Shown: positions 22,057-33,241, numbered from the stretch's first letter. The stretch is 64,000 bases of DNA from Erodium maritimum (GCA_963921825.1 OY997588.1:55622803-55686802); one strand, 5' to 3'. Numbers and translations are program-made. Notes: generated from the sequence alone by a model not told the origin.

Positions 22057-23744
22057 TGTTGGGTCTCGAGGTAGGGTTGGAGATGAACCAACTCGCAGCG
22101 AAAAATCAATGAAAACCAAGAGACGATTAAAACCATGAAACAACTAACAAAGAATGGATTCACAAGAGAAAAATTCAGCACTAGTTCTTACCAAAACAAG
22201 AACACCGGTTAACGAATGATTGGCTTGAGTCTCCAAGACGCCTACGTATCCACATGGGAATCAAAGCCACGTAGTTCTTCTCTTTGAGGACTCAAGAACA
22301 CAAACATGGAGGTGGAAACTAGCCAAACCCGAAATGGCCATGGAAGAGGGAGAGAAAATGTGTTTCCTATTCTTGTCTTGTGTTTGTTATGTTGAAAAAA
22401 GATGACTTAAACATAACAAAACCCATACTTGTCCAACTAAAGGCATGGGACAAGTATGGTGTCAAGTAAGGTGTAAATAGGACAAAGTATGGCAAGACAA
22501 GATTGGGTTAGGTGGTGAATCACCAACACCTTAATCCTTGTCTTGCTTACTTAGTACTAATTAATCAAGACTTGATTAATTAGTTCCATGGGCCTTGGTT
22601 GCATGGGCCTTTCATGGGCCTCTTGGAACATGGCCCGTGGCCATTTCTAACGAGGTCCCGTGATTCGCTCATCGCCTCCATGCCTTCCATACCGGAAATG
22701 TCCAACATTATCCGACGCGATCAATCCCAAGACTCCAAGCCTTGTCTCGATCTGTGAAGTCCTATTCACTTACGGGCACATGACCCAAAACCCAGTTTTG
22801 GTCATGTCCCGAGACAACTCTCTTTTGGCCATTCTCCATAAATGTGTCAATGAGTTTCATCCTCCGGTGTGACCCTTAGGTTTATGCATGTCAATAGATC
22901 AACGTAAAATCCCATTTTACTTGATCCTATTTAAGTGGCAACTAACGAGACTTTAGTATTGCCTGACACTACATAACGAATCGACCATGTCGATTCTAAC
23001 CTTTCCGTCGTCCCTGTCATTATCCTTTTATCTCCGATATCCTGATTGAGATAAGGCATAGAGCCGTCATCCTTATTATTCTCAATCACCGTTCCTTGAT
23101 ATGTGAGATGACTGAAGATATGATACCCAGTATCATGTGCATGGCCATGCTATTCTTCCAGTCACTCTCGATCAAGTGGCCGAGAACCGATATCTTTCCC
23201 ATACCTTAGTATGAGGGATAAATCCCTTAGCCGTCTTTCGTGTCACTTATGTAGCCCGTCCCCAAGCCAATCCTGGCCGTTATGGAAGCCCTGTTACAGA
23301 CAACGTTAGGCTCAGGTCAAACTCAGTTGTTGACTACATAGCGATCACAAAGACTCCTTGGTCTAAGGATACATGACAAGCTACGACACTGAATATGTTC
23401 ATGACTTAATCTATGGCACATATTCAGGGCGGGTCGTCCAATATCATGTCCCACATGATATCTATGATCAGACTCCGGAATCCCATTCCAATGACTAACA
23501 GAACGTAAGCCATAAAGAGCCATCTTTCATACTAGTCGCTTCTAGTGAAGCTTTGTTGACTAGGGACCCATCGAGTGTGATCTATCTCGATCTATGGTTC
23601 TATTCGCATGGTGGGCATAGATCAGAGCACACATCGATATATTACTCCAACACATAAGTAATATAAAGCCGCTTTAATTTTATTGCCAACGATGATATAT
23701 ACATTTGGACATTTAGGATTGAACTACGGGCACTAAGACTAACA
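22057..23744 (-). repeat. C1 LTR-C (5' LTR)
   Basis: 1688 bp, TGTTAGTC...CCCAACA on the minus strand with intact TG...CA ends. Only scattered differences from LTR-A. The sequence beyond 23744 is not a continuation of G1. Confidence 0.9.
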
Positions 23745-24237
23745 GCGTTTTCTTGTGTCAAGACATGAATCCACACATATAAGAGATATGGTGATGTCAA
23801 GGTCAGATGACTAAGATATACTTTGGTAGTTGAGAGATATGTCCATGTTATATGGAGTATTCTCAATGTGGGTCATCAAACATTAATGTTCATCAATATC
23901 TATGATGTTGGCTCACATCTCTATACGCATGATCAGTTCAACATGATCCTCCATGTAATCACCATACTAGTTCTAATTATCGGTATAGATTAGGGACGTA
24001 TGAATAAGTCACCCCTTTGTCCCTAAAAGTTTTACTATTGGAAAACGGCGCCATATACCTCGAGAAGAGGAGTGTATTCATATACATTATATCGAATGAT
24101 AATGAAATTTAATTTAATTTTATTAATCACAAATACGATGTAATACACTGATGTGGATTATCCTAAGGCACAAAACCCAACAAGTTGTCACCTTATATTA
24201 CTATGTGTCAATTTAAATTGAAAGATATTAGAACTTA
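23745..24237. other. Unassigned stretch, possibly an LTR remnant
   Basis: AT-rich sequence between C1 and G2. The part ending at about 24180 (CACAAAACCCAACA) resembles a plant copia LTR end read in reverse, TGTTGGGTTTTGTG. No partner copy is in the window, so this is a suggestion only. The last five bases (ACTTA, 24233-24237) are the left target duplication of G2. Confidence 0.35.
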
Positions 24238-24806
24238 TGTCACGCCCCAAGTTCAGTAGAACCGAACCCGGAACGCGAACGTTTAGGACAATAAAACATT
24301 TTAAATAAATCGATTAAAACCACCATTTAGTTAATCAAAATAATAATTTACAACTCAAAAGTAAGTCCCAACAAGCGGACAAAATACAAGGCGTATGTCG
24401 CTAGACTCAAAAGGAAACCAGACTCCCGCTCCTAGCTCTTCAAGCTTCGAGAGCTCACCTAGTCCGTCCCGCGACCAGTACCTGTAGGAAAAGCATCTAG
24501 GGGTGAGCGTTCGCTCACCACCACGGATAACAGACTGACTACGACATACTAGCAGACAATGCCGGTAACACCAACAACAAACCCAACACCAGGGACTACT
24601 ATCCCCCAACTCAAGTAACCCGGCTGATACACAAACTATTACCTTCCCCAACCGACTCAACACCCGGACATGTAATGTAGACCCGACACAACGATTACGG
24701 CTTCCTCCAAAGACACGAAAGATAACCACGCAACACCCAAGATCACAAAGGATCGCACACCAAACAAGATCGCATAGGATCGCACTCCAGCTACTCAGTA
24801 CCCACG

Positions 24807-24985
24807 CAACTTTTCCCGACACGACGGTCGGATCAGGCGGTCGACCTGTCGCACTTTTCCCGACACGACGGTCGGATCAGGCGGTCGACATGTCGTACTT
24901 TTCCCGACACGACGGTCGGATCAGGCGGTCGACATGTCGCACTTTTCCCGACACGCAGTCGGATCAGGCGGTCGACCTGTCACAC
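24807..24985 (-). repeat. 44-bp minisatellite, about four units
   Basis: Units ACTTTTCCCGACACGACGGT plus CGGATCAGGCGGTCGACCTG. The right LTR has the array near 40458-40582 with fewer units; S2 has a related 42-bp array. Confidence 0.85.
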
Positions 24986-25057
24986 CCCAACCTCAGGCTA
25001 CCACAATCACAATCACAAGCAAAGTTCAACAACAACAACCACACCGGTTTAACACTC

Positions 25058-25435
25058 CACAGGCACTCATGGCCACCCAAGACACCAACAGTGAAACACG
25101 GGTTCAACAACCCCACGGGCACTCAAGGCCACCCAAGACACCAACAGTGAAACACGGGTTCAACAACCCCACGGGCACTCAAGGCCACCCAAGACACCAA
25201 CAGTGAAACATGGGTTCAACAACCCCACGGGCACTCATGGCCACCCAAGACACACCAACAGTAAAAATACGGGTTTAACAACCCCACGGGCACTCATGGC
25301 CACCCAAGACACACCAACAGTAAAATACGGGTTTAACAACCCCACGGGCTCTCATGGCCACCCAAGACACTCCAACAGTAAAATACGGGTTTAACAACCC
25401 CACGGGCACTCATGGCCACCCAAGACACAAACTAA
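25058..25435 (-). repeat. 56-58 bp minisatellite, about six units
   Basis: Units contain CAACAACCCCACGGGCACTC and GGCCACCCAAGACACC. The array is also at 40657-41030, 13790-14085, 47290-47600 and 55890-56180 in related LTRs with different unit numbers. Confidence 0.85.
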
Positions 25436-25860
25436 ACAATCAACCTCCGGGCATAATCAAATGCCTCCAGTAATTCTAATATCGATAAGTTCACTGCTCC
25501 TACGACACTACTAAGTGTCACATGCATTTCTATTGTTCGATACGTTCCCGTATCATACGACACCACCCGGTGTCGCCTGCCTTTCTATTGTTCGATAAAC
25601 TTACTTAACCCACGACACCCAAATGTCACATGCATTTCTACTGTTAACTTTCCCTAGTCAGGGCCGAGATCCGGCTACTTTTCCCTACCTCGTATGCTTT
25701 CCCAAAAGCTCACAACCAAGCTCCAGCGTGATCACGATCACTTGCCTAGCTTTCCCTTTCCTCTGTCGGTGGCACGATCTAATAAGAACACAATTTAAAA
25801 CACTTTTAAGTTCGCAGGCATAAACTGAATTTTAATACACTTGACGCCCAAATGTAACCC

Positions 25861-25907
25861 CGACAATGTCGATCACTCCCAAACTTCCCAATTACTCGAC
25901 ATTGTCG
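25861..25907. other. Conserved 12-bp inverted repeat in G2 3' LTR
   Basis: CGACAATGTCGA (25861-25872) and its exact reverse complement TCGACATTGTCG (25896-25907), 23 bases apart. Confidence 0.8.
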
Positions 25908-27148
25908 ATAATGGGCTCGGAATGGCCCGTTTCGCCCAATCCGGCGAATCTGCCAAGGATTGAAAAACGTCCTTCCGGGGCTCCGAAAATTCCCGTTTTC
26001 GTTTCTACGGTCTTAGAAAAATTCAAGGGTTCCTAAGCACTCGACGAAATCACTTTTGACTTCCGAGTAATTTAATTCGCGTTTAGAGTTTCTAAACCCG
26101 TCATTTACAACTTTTACAATTTAATTCCAAATTTCGATCCGGGTGTGGATTAACGACTTGGGGATCGTCCTAAACCACCCGAACACGCAAACCCGATACC
26201 CGAGCATGTGGGCCCCACCCGGCCATCCTTGGCCGTGGGTGACTAGGGCCGGTTTTGGGCCGGTCCACCATGGTGGTGGCCGGTCTTATATCCGGCCAGC
26301 CACCCCATGGTCCGGCCAGCCACCATACACGGTGGTCGGAGCTCCCCCGAGCCTCCGGTCACCGGAAAACGTCCAATCTTCGCTCCAAAACGTCTCCAAC
26401 GAACCCCACACCTCAACTCAACCATAAACTACTAGTTTTAACCCAAACCCTAAACTTTAAACTTAACAAAACGAAAATCGGATAGTTGCTCACCGTAGGG
26501 AATGACGATGGGAGTTCGATTCCTTGATCGTTGAGACGATCCACTGGTTAGATAGTCGGGAGAATGGAAAAACCCCAAACCTCCCTTCTCTTTTCTCTCC
26601 TTCTTCTCTCTTCTTTTCTCTCTCCAAAAACCTCTTTTTTTCTAACTATGGCCGACCACTCCCCCCTCTCTCATCCTTGTCTTGTTTCAAAAATTACCTA
26701 ACACCACCACATAATTGACATGTGGCAAGTGGGTCCCACACCCTTTGGAAAATATCTTCTAGATATTTTTCAGTCAAATTCGCGAAATTCGGCCGTCTCG
26801 GGCCCCGAAAGAGCACTTTTTCCAAGAAATTACAAAACTTCACGGGCTACAAGGAAACGGCTCAACTAAGACCGCTGCGACGACGGCTAAGCTTCTTGGT
26901 TCCAAAACGGACCTCGAACGGACCAAAACGTCGCTCGGTTGACTTTTCCAACGAAAAGTTAACCTTTCCCAAATTGGTCAGAAAGTTGCCCTGAGTCCCC
27001 CGGAACTCACTTTGGTCGATATCGGGGTCAATTTAAGTTTGGTATGACCCTCGAGGTCAAATTTAGGTTCATTTAAGTGTGTCCACAAATTTTAAATTTT
27101 CCTGTTTTTCGCCGATTTGACTGGCGTTGACCGGGAGTGGTTCTTACA

Positions 27149-27172
27149 ATCTACCCCCCTTAAAGGAATTTC
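27149..27172 (-). other. G2 polypurine tract
   Basis: Minus strand: ACGAAATTCCTTTAAGGGGG then GTAGAT directly before the LTR start TGTAAGAACC. Same layout as in G1. Confidence 0.9.
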
Positions 27173-27199
27173 GTCCGCGAAATTTAAAACAGATGTACC

Positions 27200-28333
27200 T
27201 CAGGAGTCGAACAGATCGGGGTACTTCGCGCGAACCTCGTCCTCGCGCTCCCAAGTCGACTCAGCCCCGTGGTGCCTCCACTGCACCCGTACCAGGCGGA
27301 TAACCTTGCCACGCAGGACATGCTCCCGTGTGTTCATGATTCGAACCGGCTGCTCCTCATAGGAGACATCGTCAGCCACCTCGATATCTGCCTACTCAAT
27401 GACGTGGGAGGGGTCCGCATTGTACAACCGCAACAGGGACACGTGGAAGACGTTATGAACTCTCCCAAGTTGCGGTGGTAACGTCAGACGATAGGCCACT
27501 GCTCCCACTCTGCTCAAGATCTCGAACGGGCCAATGTACCGCAGGGCTAACTTGCCCCCGCTGCGTCTGAACCGTACCAGTCCCTTCCTCAGGCTCACCT
27601 TCAGGAACACGTGGTCACCAACTGCGAACTAAAGAGGTCGACGCCGTCTGTCGGCGTAGCTCTTCTGTCGACTCTGTGCGGTCTTCAACCGCTCGCGTAT
27701 CAGCGCGACCTTCTCTGTCGTCTCTCGGACAAGATCTGGCCACAGCAGACTCTTGTCCCCTACCTCTGCCCAGCAGACTGGCAACCGACACGGCCTACCA
27801 TACAATGCTTCAAACGGTGCCATCCCAATACTGGCCTGGAAGCTGTTGTTGTAGGCGAACTCGACCAACGGCAGGTGGGTTTCCCATGATCCCCTGAAGT
27901 CCAGCACACATGCCCACATCATGTCTTCCAAGATCTGAATAGTGCGCTCGGACTGACCGTCCGTCTGGGGATGGTGTGCTGTACTGAGTAGGACCTCGTT
28001 CCCCAATGCAATTTGAAGACTCGGCCAAAATCTGGACGTGAAACGAGGATCCCTGTCAGACACTATCGACGCAGGGACCCCATGGAGACGCACTATCTCC
28101 TGAATGTACAGGCTGCTCAACTTGTCGACCGGATCAGTCATCCTCATGGCCTGGAAATGTGCCGACTTGGTCAACTGATCGACTACTACCCAAACGGCGT
28201 CGTGCCCCTTCGGCGATCTTGGCAGCCCACTCACGAAGTCCATCGTAATATGCTCCCATTTCCACTGGGCATTCGGCAGTGGCTGCAATAATCCGGCGGG
28301 ACGCTGATGTTCGGTCTTCACCTGCTGACATGT
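27200..28333 (-). pseudogene. G2 integrase with chromodomain, N-terminus lost
   Basis: Minus-strand reading from 28333: TCQQVKTEHQRPAGLLQPL (end of the zinc-binding region), WEHITMDFVSGLPRSPKG with the first catalytic Asp, SIVSDRDPRF with the second, HPQTDGQSERTIQILEDM with the Glu, then [38 protein letters not shown] chromodomain-like tail follows, RLVRVQWRHHGAESTWERED, ending with a stop at 27200-27202. The chromodomain is thought to steer integration to methylated heterochromatin. Two in-frame stops interrupt it: GAG to TAG after RRRPL (near 27629) and one after DPSHVIE (near 27392). All three catalytic acidic residues are kept, but the zinc finger is cut off at the junction with LTR sequence. 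Confidence 0.9.
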
Positions 28334-28760
28334 GGCAAGTGGGTCCCACATCTTTTGGAAAATATCTTCTAGATATTTTTCAGTCAGATTCGCGAAATTC
28401 GGCCGTTTCGGGCCCCGAACGGGCACTTTTTCCAAGAAATTACGAAACTTCACGGGCTACAAGGAAACAGCTCAACTAAGACCGCTGCGACAACGGCTAA
28501 GCTTTTTGGATCCAAAACGGTCCTCGAATGGACCAAAACGTCGCTTGGTTGACTTTTCCAGCGAAAAGTCAACATTTCCCAAACTGGTCAGAAAGTTGCC
28601 CTGAGTCCCCCTGAACTCACTTTGGTCGATATCGGGGTCAACTTAAGTCCGGTATGACCCTCGGGGTCAAATTTAGGTCCATTTAAGCGTCTGTCCAAAA
28701 TTTTTAAATTTTCCCGTTTTTCGCAGATTTGACTGGCGTTGACCGGGAGTGGTTATTACA
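28327..28760 (-). repeat. Loose G2-family LTR end fused to integrase
   Basis: 434 bp matching 26717-27148, from GACATGTGGCAAGTGGG to the terminal GGTTATTACA. The outer end at 28760 is a true LTR terminus and abuts Athila-like sequence. The inner edge joins integrase within TGACATGT, present in both partners, so the junction has 7-8 bp of microhomology. Confidence 0.85.
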
Positions 28761-28761
28761 A

Positions 28762-29434
28762 TCCCTCTTCTATTATTCCAAATCAATCTCCATGTAGTTT
28801 TGATGCACTGAATTATATAGATGTAAATAATGAATGTACAGTTGTAGAAAATAGTCCACAAACTCTTGATGAGCCAAATCTTTCCATAGTATCCATAGAG
28901 TTGGCTGACAGATCGATTAGATATCCAAGGGGTACTATGGAAAATGCTCTCAAGAGAGGGGTTATGTTTGAATCTCCTATTGATTTTATTTTGCTAGACA
29001 TCGAGCATGATGTCGAAATTCCATTTAGTGTGGGAGATTCATTTTTAGATTATAGCAAATCAATTCTTTATGTTCAACCTATACCGTTGATTTATAAATT
29101 TAATGTTGAGCATAAAGTTTTTGATTCATGTGCTAGTTCTCATTCCCCGTTTGTGAGCCATTATTCTATTTCAGTGGATGCTACTAACCCATGTGGGAGT
29201 GTGCATTTTCCGATTCATGTGATTCATATCCCTCCCAAGCTATGTGAAGATGAGTTTGATCATGATTATTCTGTTAAGGCAAGCTTGATGATGTTGGCCT
29301 TGAGTTTGGAGTTTGTGCAGAACTCAAGGAAGAGGTTCATTTGCTGCATTGTGTTCCTTCTCCCGCCTTCACATCCACACTTGAAGAGGAGGACGCAATG
29401 GAAGTATGAGGTTCTTGGGAGGCCTCCTGATTGA
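28762..29434 (+). pseudogene. A1 protease-like remnant fused to post-pol sequence
   Basis: The frame reads VSIELADRSIRYPRGTMENA, then FESPIDFILLDIEHDVEIPF and SVGDSFLDYSKSIL. This is the aspartic-protease segment of Athila/Tat polyproteins (family pattern LADRSxKYPRGxxED, DFxVLDMEED, ILGRPFL). The DTG box upstream is missing because the element is cut. The frame then runs straight into the region normally found after pol, ending near LGRPPD at 29434. RT, RNase H and integrase, normally about 3 kb, are deleted. At 29445-29495 the phrase CGAGCTAATGACGTTAAAC with TTGGGAGGCACCCCAAC is the familiar post-pol signature of this lineage. Confidence 0.7.
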
Positions 29435-31202
29435 GCCTCCTACCCGTCGAGCTAATGACGTTAAACAAATGCGCTAGTTGGGAGGCACCCCAACAATGGA
29501 TGTAGAGTAGGAGCGGTTTAGTCACATGCCATGGCGCCGAGCTTCTGAGAAGTTCTCACGGGCGAGGAGCTTTCCATCCATCCATGCACGTTAGGACTCC
29601 CACAACGGCTTACAAGTCGAGTAGTGGTTCTTCGAGGGGCAGTATCTCTTCCCTTCTTGTTTTATATTGTTTACCGCTATTATATCTCAAATATGCTATC
29701 TGGGGTGCTAAGCACCCGAATTGCTGTGTTGATAGACCATGCATATATGATTTCTTGACTTGTATGTTGCCTGATTCTGAGTGTGGTGTGTTTATTGTTA
29801 TCATCTATCGGGTGCATGTGTAATTATGTGTAAATATATATTTAGAGTCACACTGGGGATAGTGCTTAGGTTTAAAGTGTGGGGTGGGATGCTTTGCATT
29901 TATATGTTTGCATTCTATGTTGCGTTTCATGCATTTTTGGTGTAATTTTTTTTGGGTCTTTATTTTGTGTGTAAACATTGGATGTGCAATTGTGGCCTGT
30001 ATGAGTAAGCCTGGAGTAGATCTTTCATGATTGGATATTTTTTTAGGAATGTTTGGATGATTTACTGTTGGTAGCATTAACGAGCTGTATTTTGTGTTTG
30101 TGCTATATTGCTTATTGGGTTCATGATGATTTTGTGATGCTAGATGCCTTAGACACGAAAAGGCGGTCACACCAAATTTTAGGTGTGGTTAGGTTTCAAT
30201 TCTTTTTATTGTCACCGGCCTGATTCTATCTTGATTTCTGCATATAGTGGCCCTAGTTAAGGGATACTAGTCTTAATTCACTTGTTGCGTGTAGAGGAGG
30301 TTGACCCCACATGCTTGTTGTCTTGGGATCGAACTATGTGTTTCGATAGATTAGAAATCTAGTCGAGTTCAGGTGGAGAGTCCCATTGTGCGTTTGTGGT
30401 ACCAATTTTTCAAAATCACACACACTGTGCACGGGGAATTGAATATAGGTCCCGGGGAAAGGGGATCCAATAAAATCTGTGTATTAACAAAGGCTTGAGG
30501 GGCTGCGGCGGATCGCTAGGCAGAGTGAGACCCTCATGTCCTGAGTTAATCATAGCGTAATAAAAGGTGAACCCCCCCAGCCTATCTTAATGATCCAAAG
30601 TTTCGACACTTAATCGAAAAAAAAACCAAGCAAAACTTTGATCTACCACTTGACTCGTAAAGGAACTAGATGTGTTTACAATTCGCATAGTCCCAAGGCA
30701 ACGTAATTGCATGACAACGCCCACTCATAAGATTTGTGAATGAGATTGTGTTATTCTCTTGATTAGTACTATGTTATGTAGAATCGAGAGAGCAAAGGGC
30801 TAAATGACAATAGTTAGGCTTGAAATCTTTCTAGTTATTGCACTTCATCTTGTAATCCACTACACATACACTCTTAATCTACAACATGTAAAAATTGGTT
30901 GGTGAAAAGTAGAAAAGAATGATGAGAGATCTTATTCCTTATGCATGCTCTAGGTCAAATTGCCGATAAAATCCAAGTGTAAGCACACACCTTCTTTGAG
31001 TCTTAAATTTTTGGTCTTTAACTTGCTTGTGTATTTGCACTGGAATTTTGGTCTAGTCGAGTCAGCATATGCATATTTACTGCTTTCAATAACCTGGAGT
31101 CGCCAAGCTCCGCCTACGGAGATAGTATCGCGGGGTTTATCTTGGAATTTATCTTAGGTAGTTTATATTTATTTATGTTTAGTTTTCTCGGGACGAGAAA
31201 AG
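29435..31202 (+). other. A1 3' non-coding region
   Basis: T/G-rich sequence with no open domain, including GTTTAAAGTGTGGGGTGGGA near 29870, similar to the terminal tract. This is where Athila elements can carry an env-like frame; none is readable here. Confidence 0.6.
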
Positions 31203-31218
31203 TCTAAGTGTGGGGTGT
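31203..31218 (+). other. A1 polypurine tract
   Basis: TCTAAGTGTGGGGTGT directly before LTR start TGATGCGGGTG; the classic Athila/Tat tract. Confidence 0.85.
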
Positions 31219-33032
31219 TGATGCGGGTGCATTTTAACACATAAAAGAGCCACTTTATATCGAGTTATTTAGCCTTTCAGTCTCGATTTTCTATCATATA
31301 TGTAGGTTTAGCATGAATAATTGATTTTATCGATATGTTCGGTGTTTTGATGGATTTCCGGCGTATTTTGGGTGTTTTGTCCACGTAGATCGTCAAGAGG
31401 GTCGATTTTGTTCGCTCCGGAATATATGCATGACTGGTCTCGTTTTGTAGGTCTTGAAAAAAGGAATTTTTTGGCGCAAGAACGAGATCGATCGGAGTTC
31501 AAACGAAGCCGGAGCGAGCAAAATAGCGAAAAAGGAGCAAAAATGGAGCAACGAGTCAGAAACTGACACGTGTCGCAGCCTGTCCAGCCGCCCATCTCCC
31601 TCTGCGCGACACGTGTCGTAGCCTGTTCAGCCGGCTCCACCTGGGCGCCCGTGGCGCCTCCGCCTGCTTCCACGTGGCGACCTCCAGCCGCCTTCCCCCT
31701 GCCGCGCGACACGTGACACAGTGCCAGCCTCTCCCTTCCATACACGTGTCCCTGAGGCCGCCAGCTCTGCAGCTCATGCGCGTGTCCTTCCCAGCGACCG
31801 CCACCTGGCCCAGCCGGCTTCCACCTCTCTCTGCGTGACACCTGTCCACACGCATTGCAGCCTACTCCTCCACTTATTGCAACGCCGCATTACAGAAAAG
31901 GGGGCTCCTGCTTCTCCATTTTTTTTTACACACAGAGCAAGAACACGAAGGAGAAAATATATTTCTTCTGTACAGTTTTTATTTTCTAATTTTTATATAG
32001 AGTTTGTAAGAGATAATATTATATTGAATCAATAGTTGAGGATCTATATTTTGTGGGTAGAGAATCAAATTGATATTTGTTTGGGTGTTGATTTTTGGAG
32101 ACAAACTCCATTCTTGGCTACACAAGTGAATTTCTTTTGGTGGATTTTCAAGAGCATCAAGGTTAGAGATCGAAGAAGAGGAAGAGCAACATTAGACGAC
32201 TAATTTGGTGATTGTATCTCAACTTTTATCTTGATTATGAATTTAATTGTTTGCTCCTTTTCATCTTTGCATTTTCTCACCATGAACAACTAAACCCCCA
32301 ATTTGTAGGGTTATGGGGGATTAGAGTAGTGATTTCTATAAATCGGATGCTTCGATTGTGGTGATTGATGATTTGTATTAGTGTCTATGATTGATTTGTG
32401 CTTAATGTTTTACCTCCCGTGTAGGCTTGGTAATTGTTTCGAATTAGGATTCGTCGCTCGAAAGAGGAGGATTCTAATTAAGTCAAAAATCGATAATAGG
32501 TTGGATTTAAATCCTTATCTAGAACTAGCGGGGTTAATACAATTGCAATAGCTATAGACTTGGTTGGTCGAAAGTTAGAAGTTGTCATAGAGCTTAACGC
32601 TTTGGGTCTTCCTACATCGTGATTCGAAAGAACTCGGTGGTTAGATTCCATTAGGGTCTGAATCGTTCGAAAGAAGTTAGGACTAGAGTCGAGACAACTC
32701 GTTGCCTCTAAAATAAATCGACATCGCTACAATCGAACGTGTTCAATTTTATGGAATGAACTCGATGAACCCATGCCCTTGATCTCTCTTCACTTGATTC
32801 AAGATAAGAAAGCTCTCTGTTAAATTCTGTATTTGCCTTTTAGTCGTTATAGGTTTATTTTCCAAACATAAAAACTCAATTTTTACCGAAACAGTTTAGC
32901 TACGAACTTTAAATAGTAAGTGATTGTCTATTGCTCCTTTGGGCTCGATATTCCGGACTTCAAATCCGATTACTACTTGACGGCCGGTGCACTTGTCGTG
33001 CTCAAGTTTGCGTTTAAACCCGCAGGGCGTCA
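31219..33032 (+). repeat. A1 LTR
   Basis: 1814 bp with TG...CA ends (TGATGCGGG to GGGCGTCA). It has a GC-rich block at 31560-31860 with repeated GACACGTGTC-type palindromes. It is followed by AGTTTTAT, so an interior once continued to its right. Confidence 0.8.
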
Positions 33033-33241
33033 AGTTTTATGGGAAGCCGGCTGGGCCAGGTGGCGGTCGCTGGGAAGGACACGCGCTGGAGCTGCAGAGC
33101 TGGCGGCCTTAGGGAGCGTGTATGGTAGGGAGAGGCTGGCACTGTGCCACGTGTCGCGCGACAGGGGGAAGGCGGCTGGAGGTCGCCACGTGGCAGCAGG
33201 CGGAGGCGCCATGGGCACCCAGGTGGAGCCGGCTGAACAGG

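Larger units (their letters stand above)
10016..23744 (-). mobile_element. C1: Ty1/copia retrotransposon, tandem-dimer-like, interrupted by gypsy fragment G3
   Basis: Minus-strand copia element bounded by near-identical LTRs at 10016-11700 and 22057-23744. Between them are two copies of the RT/RNase H end, a third partial LTR at 16027-17007, and a gypsy fragment at 13391-16026. Domain order on the minus strand (gag, protease, integrase, RT, RNase H) is that of copia. The primer site lies at 22044-22055. Flanking pentamers differ (CCGAC left, GCGTT right), so the outer ends do not come from one clean insertion. All coding domains are broken. LTR-int-LTR-int-LTR is the expected product of unequal recombination between copies; the G3 event then removed most of one interior and part of the middle LTR. 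Confidence 0.85.
24238..27148 (-). repeat. G2 3' LTR
   Basis: 2911 bp, starting at plus-strand TGTCACGCCCC and ending TTCTTACA. It contains a 44-bp array, a 56-58 bp array, a set of short hairpins (25504-25627), a 12-bp inverted repeat (25861-25907) and the palindrome GGTGAGCGTTCGCTCACC at 24502-24519. Confidence 0.92.
28761..33040 (+). mobile_element. A1: 5'-truncated Athila/Tat-like gypsy element
   Basis: Plus-oriented fragment with a protease-like frame, a long 3' non-coding region, a polypurine tract (AGTCTAAGTGTGGGG), a full LTR (31219-33032), then AGTTTTAT, the start of an Athila-type primer region. RT and integrase are absent although protease and post-pol sequence are directly connected, so this is an internally deleted, non-autonomous derivative. 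The left edge meets an LTR terminus of the G2 family at 28760. Confidence 0.75.

Noticed and set aside
24807-24985. Regular 44-bp direct repeats that look CRISPR-like
   Set aside because: There are no unique spacers; units are head-to-tail and lie inside an LTR with a second copy in the partner LTR. They are minisatellites.
26722-26994. A 90-codon frame repeated in several G2-family LTRs (also at 28332-28604 and, altered, at 42320)
   Set aside because: It runs antisense to the element, starts at GTG rather than ATG, and is frameshifted in the other G2 LTR. Its conservation follows from LTR similarity alone.
29435-31202. An env-like gene in A1
   Set aside because: The position is right for Athila env-like frames, but every frame is closed and no signal peptide or membrane segment can be read.
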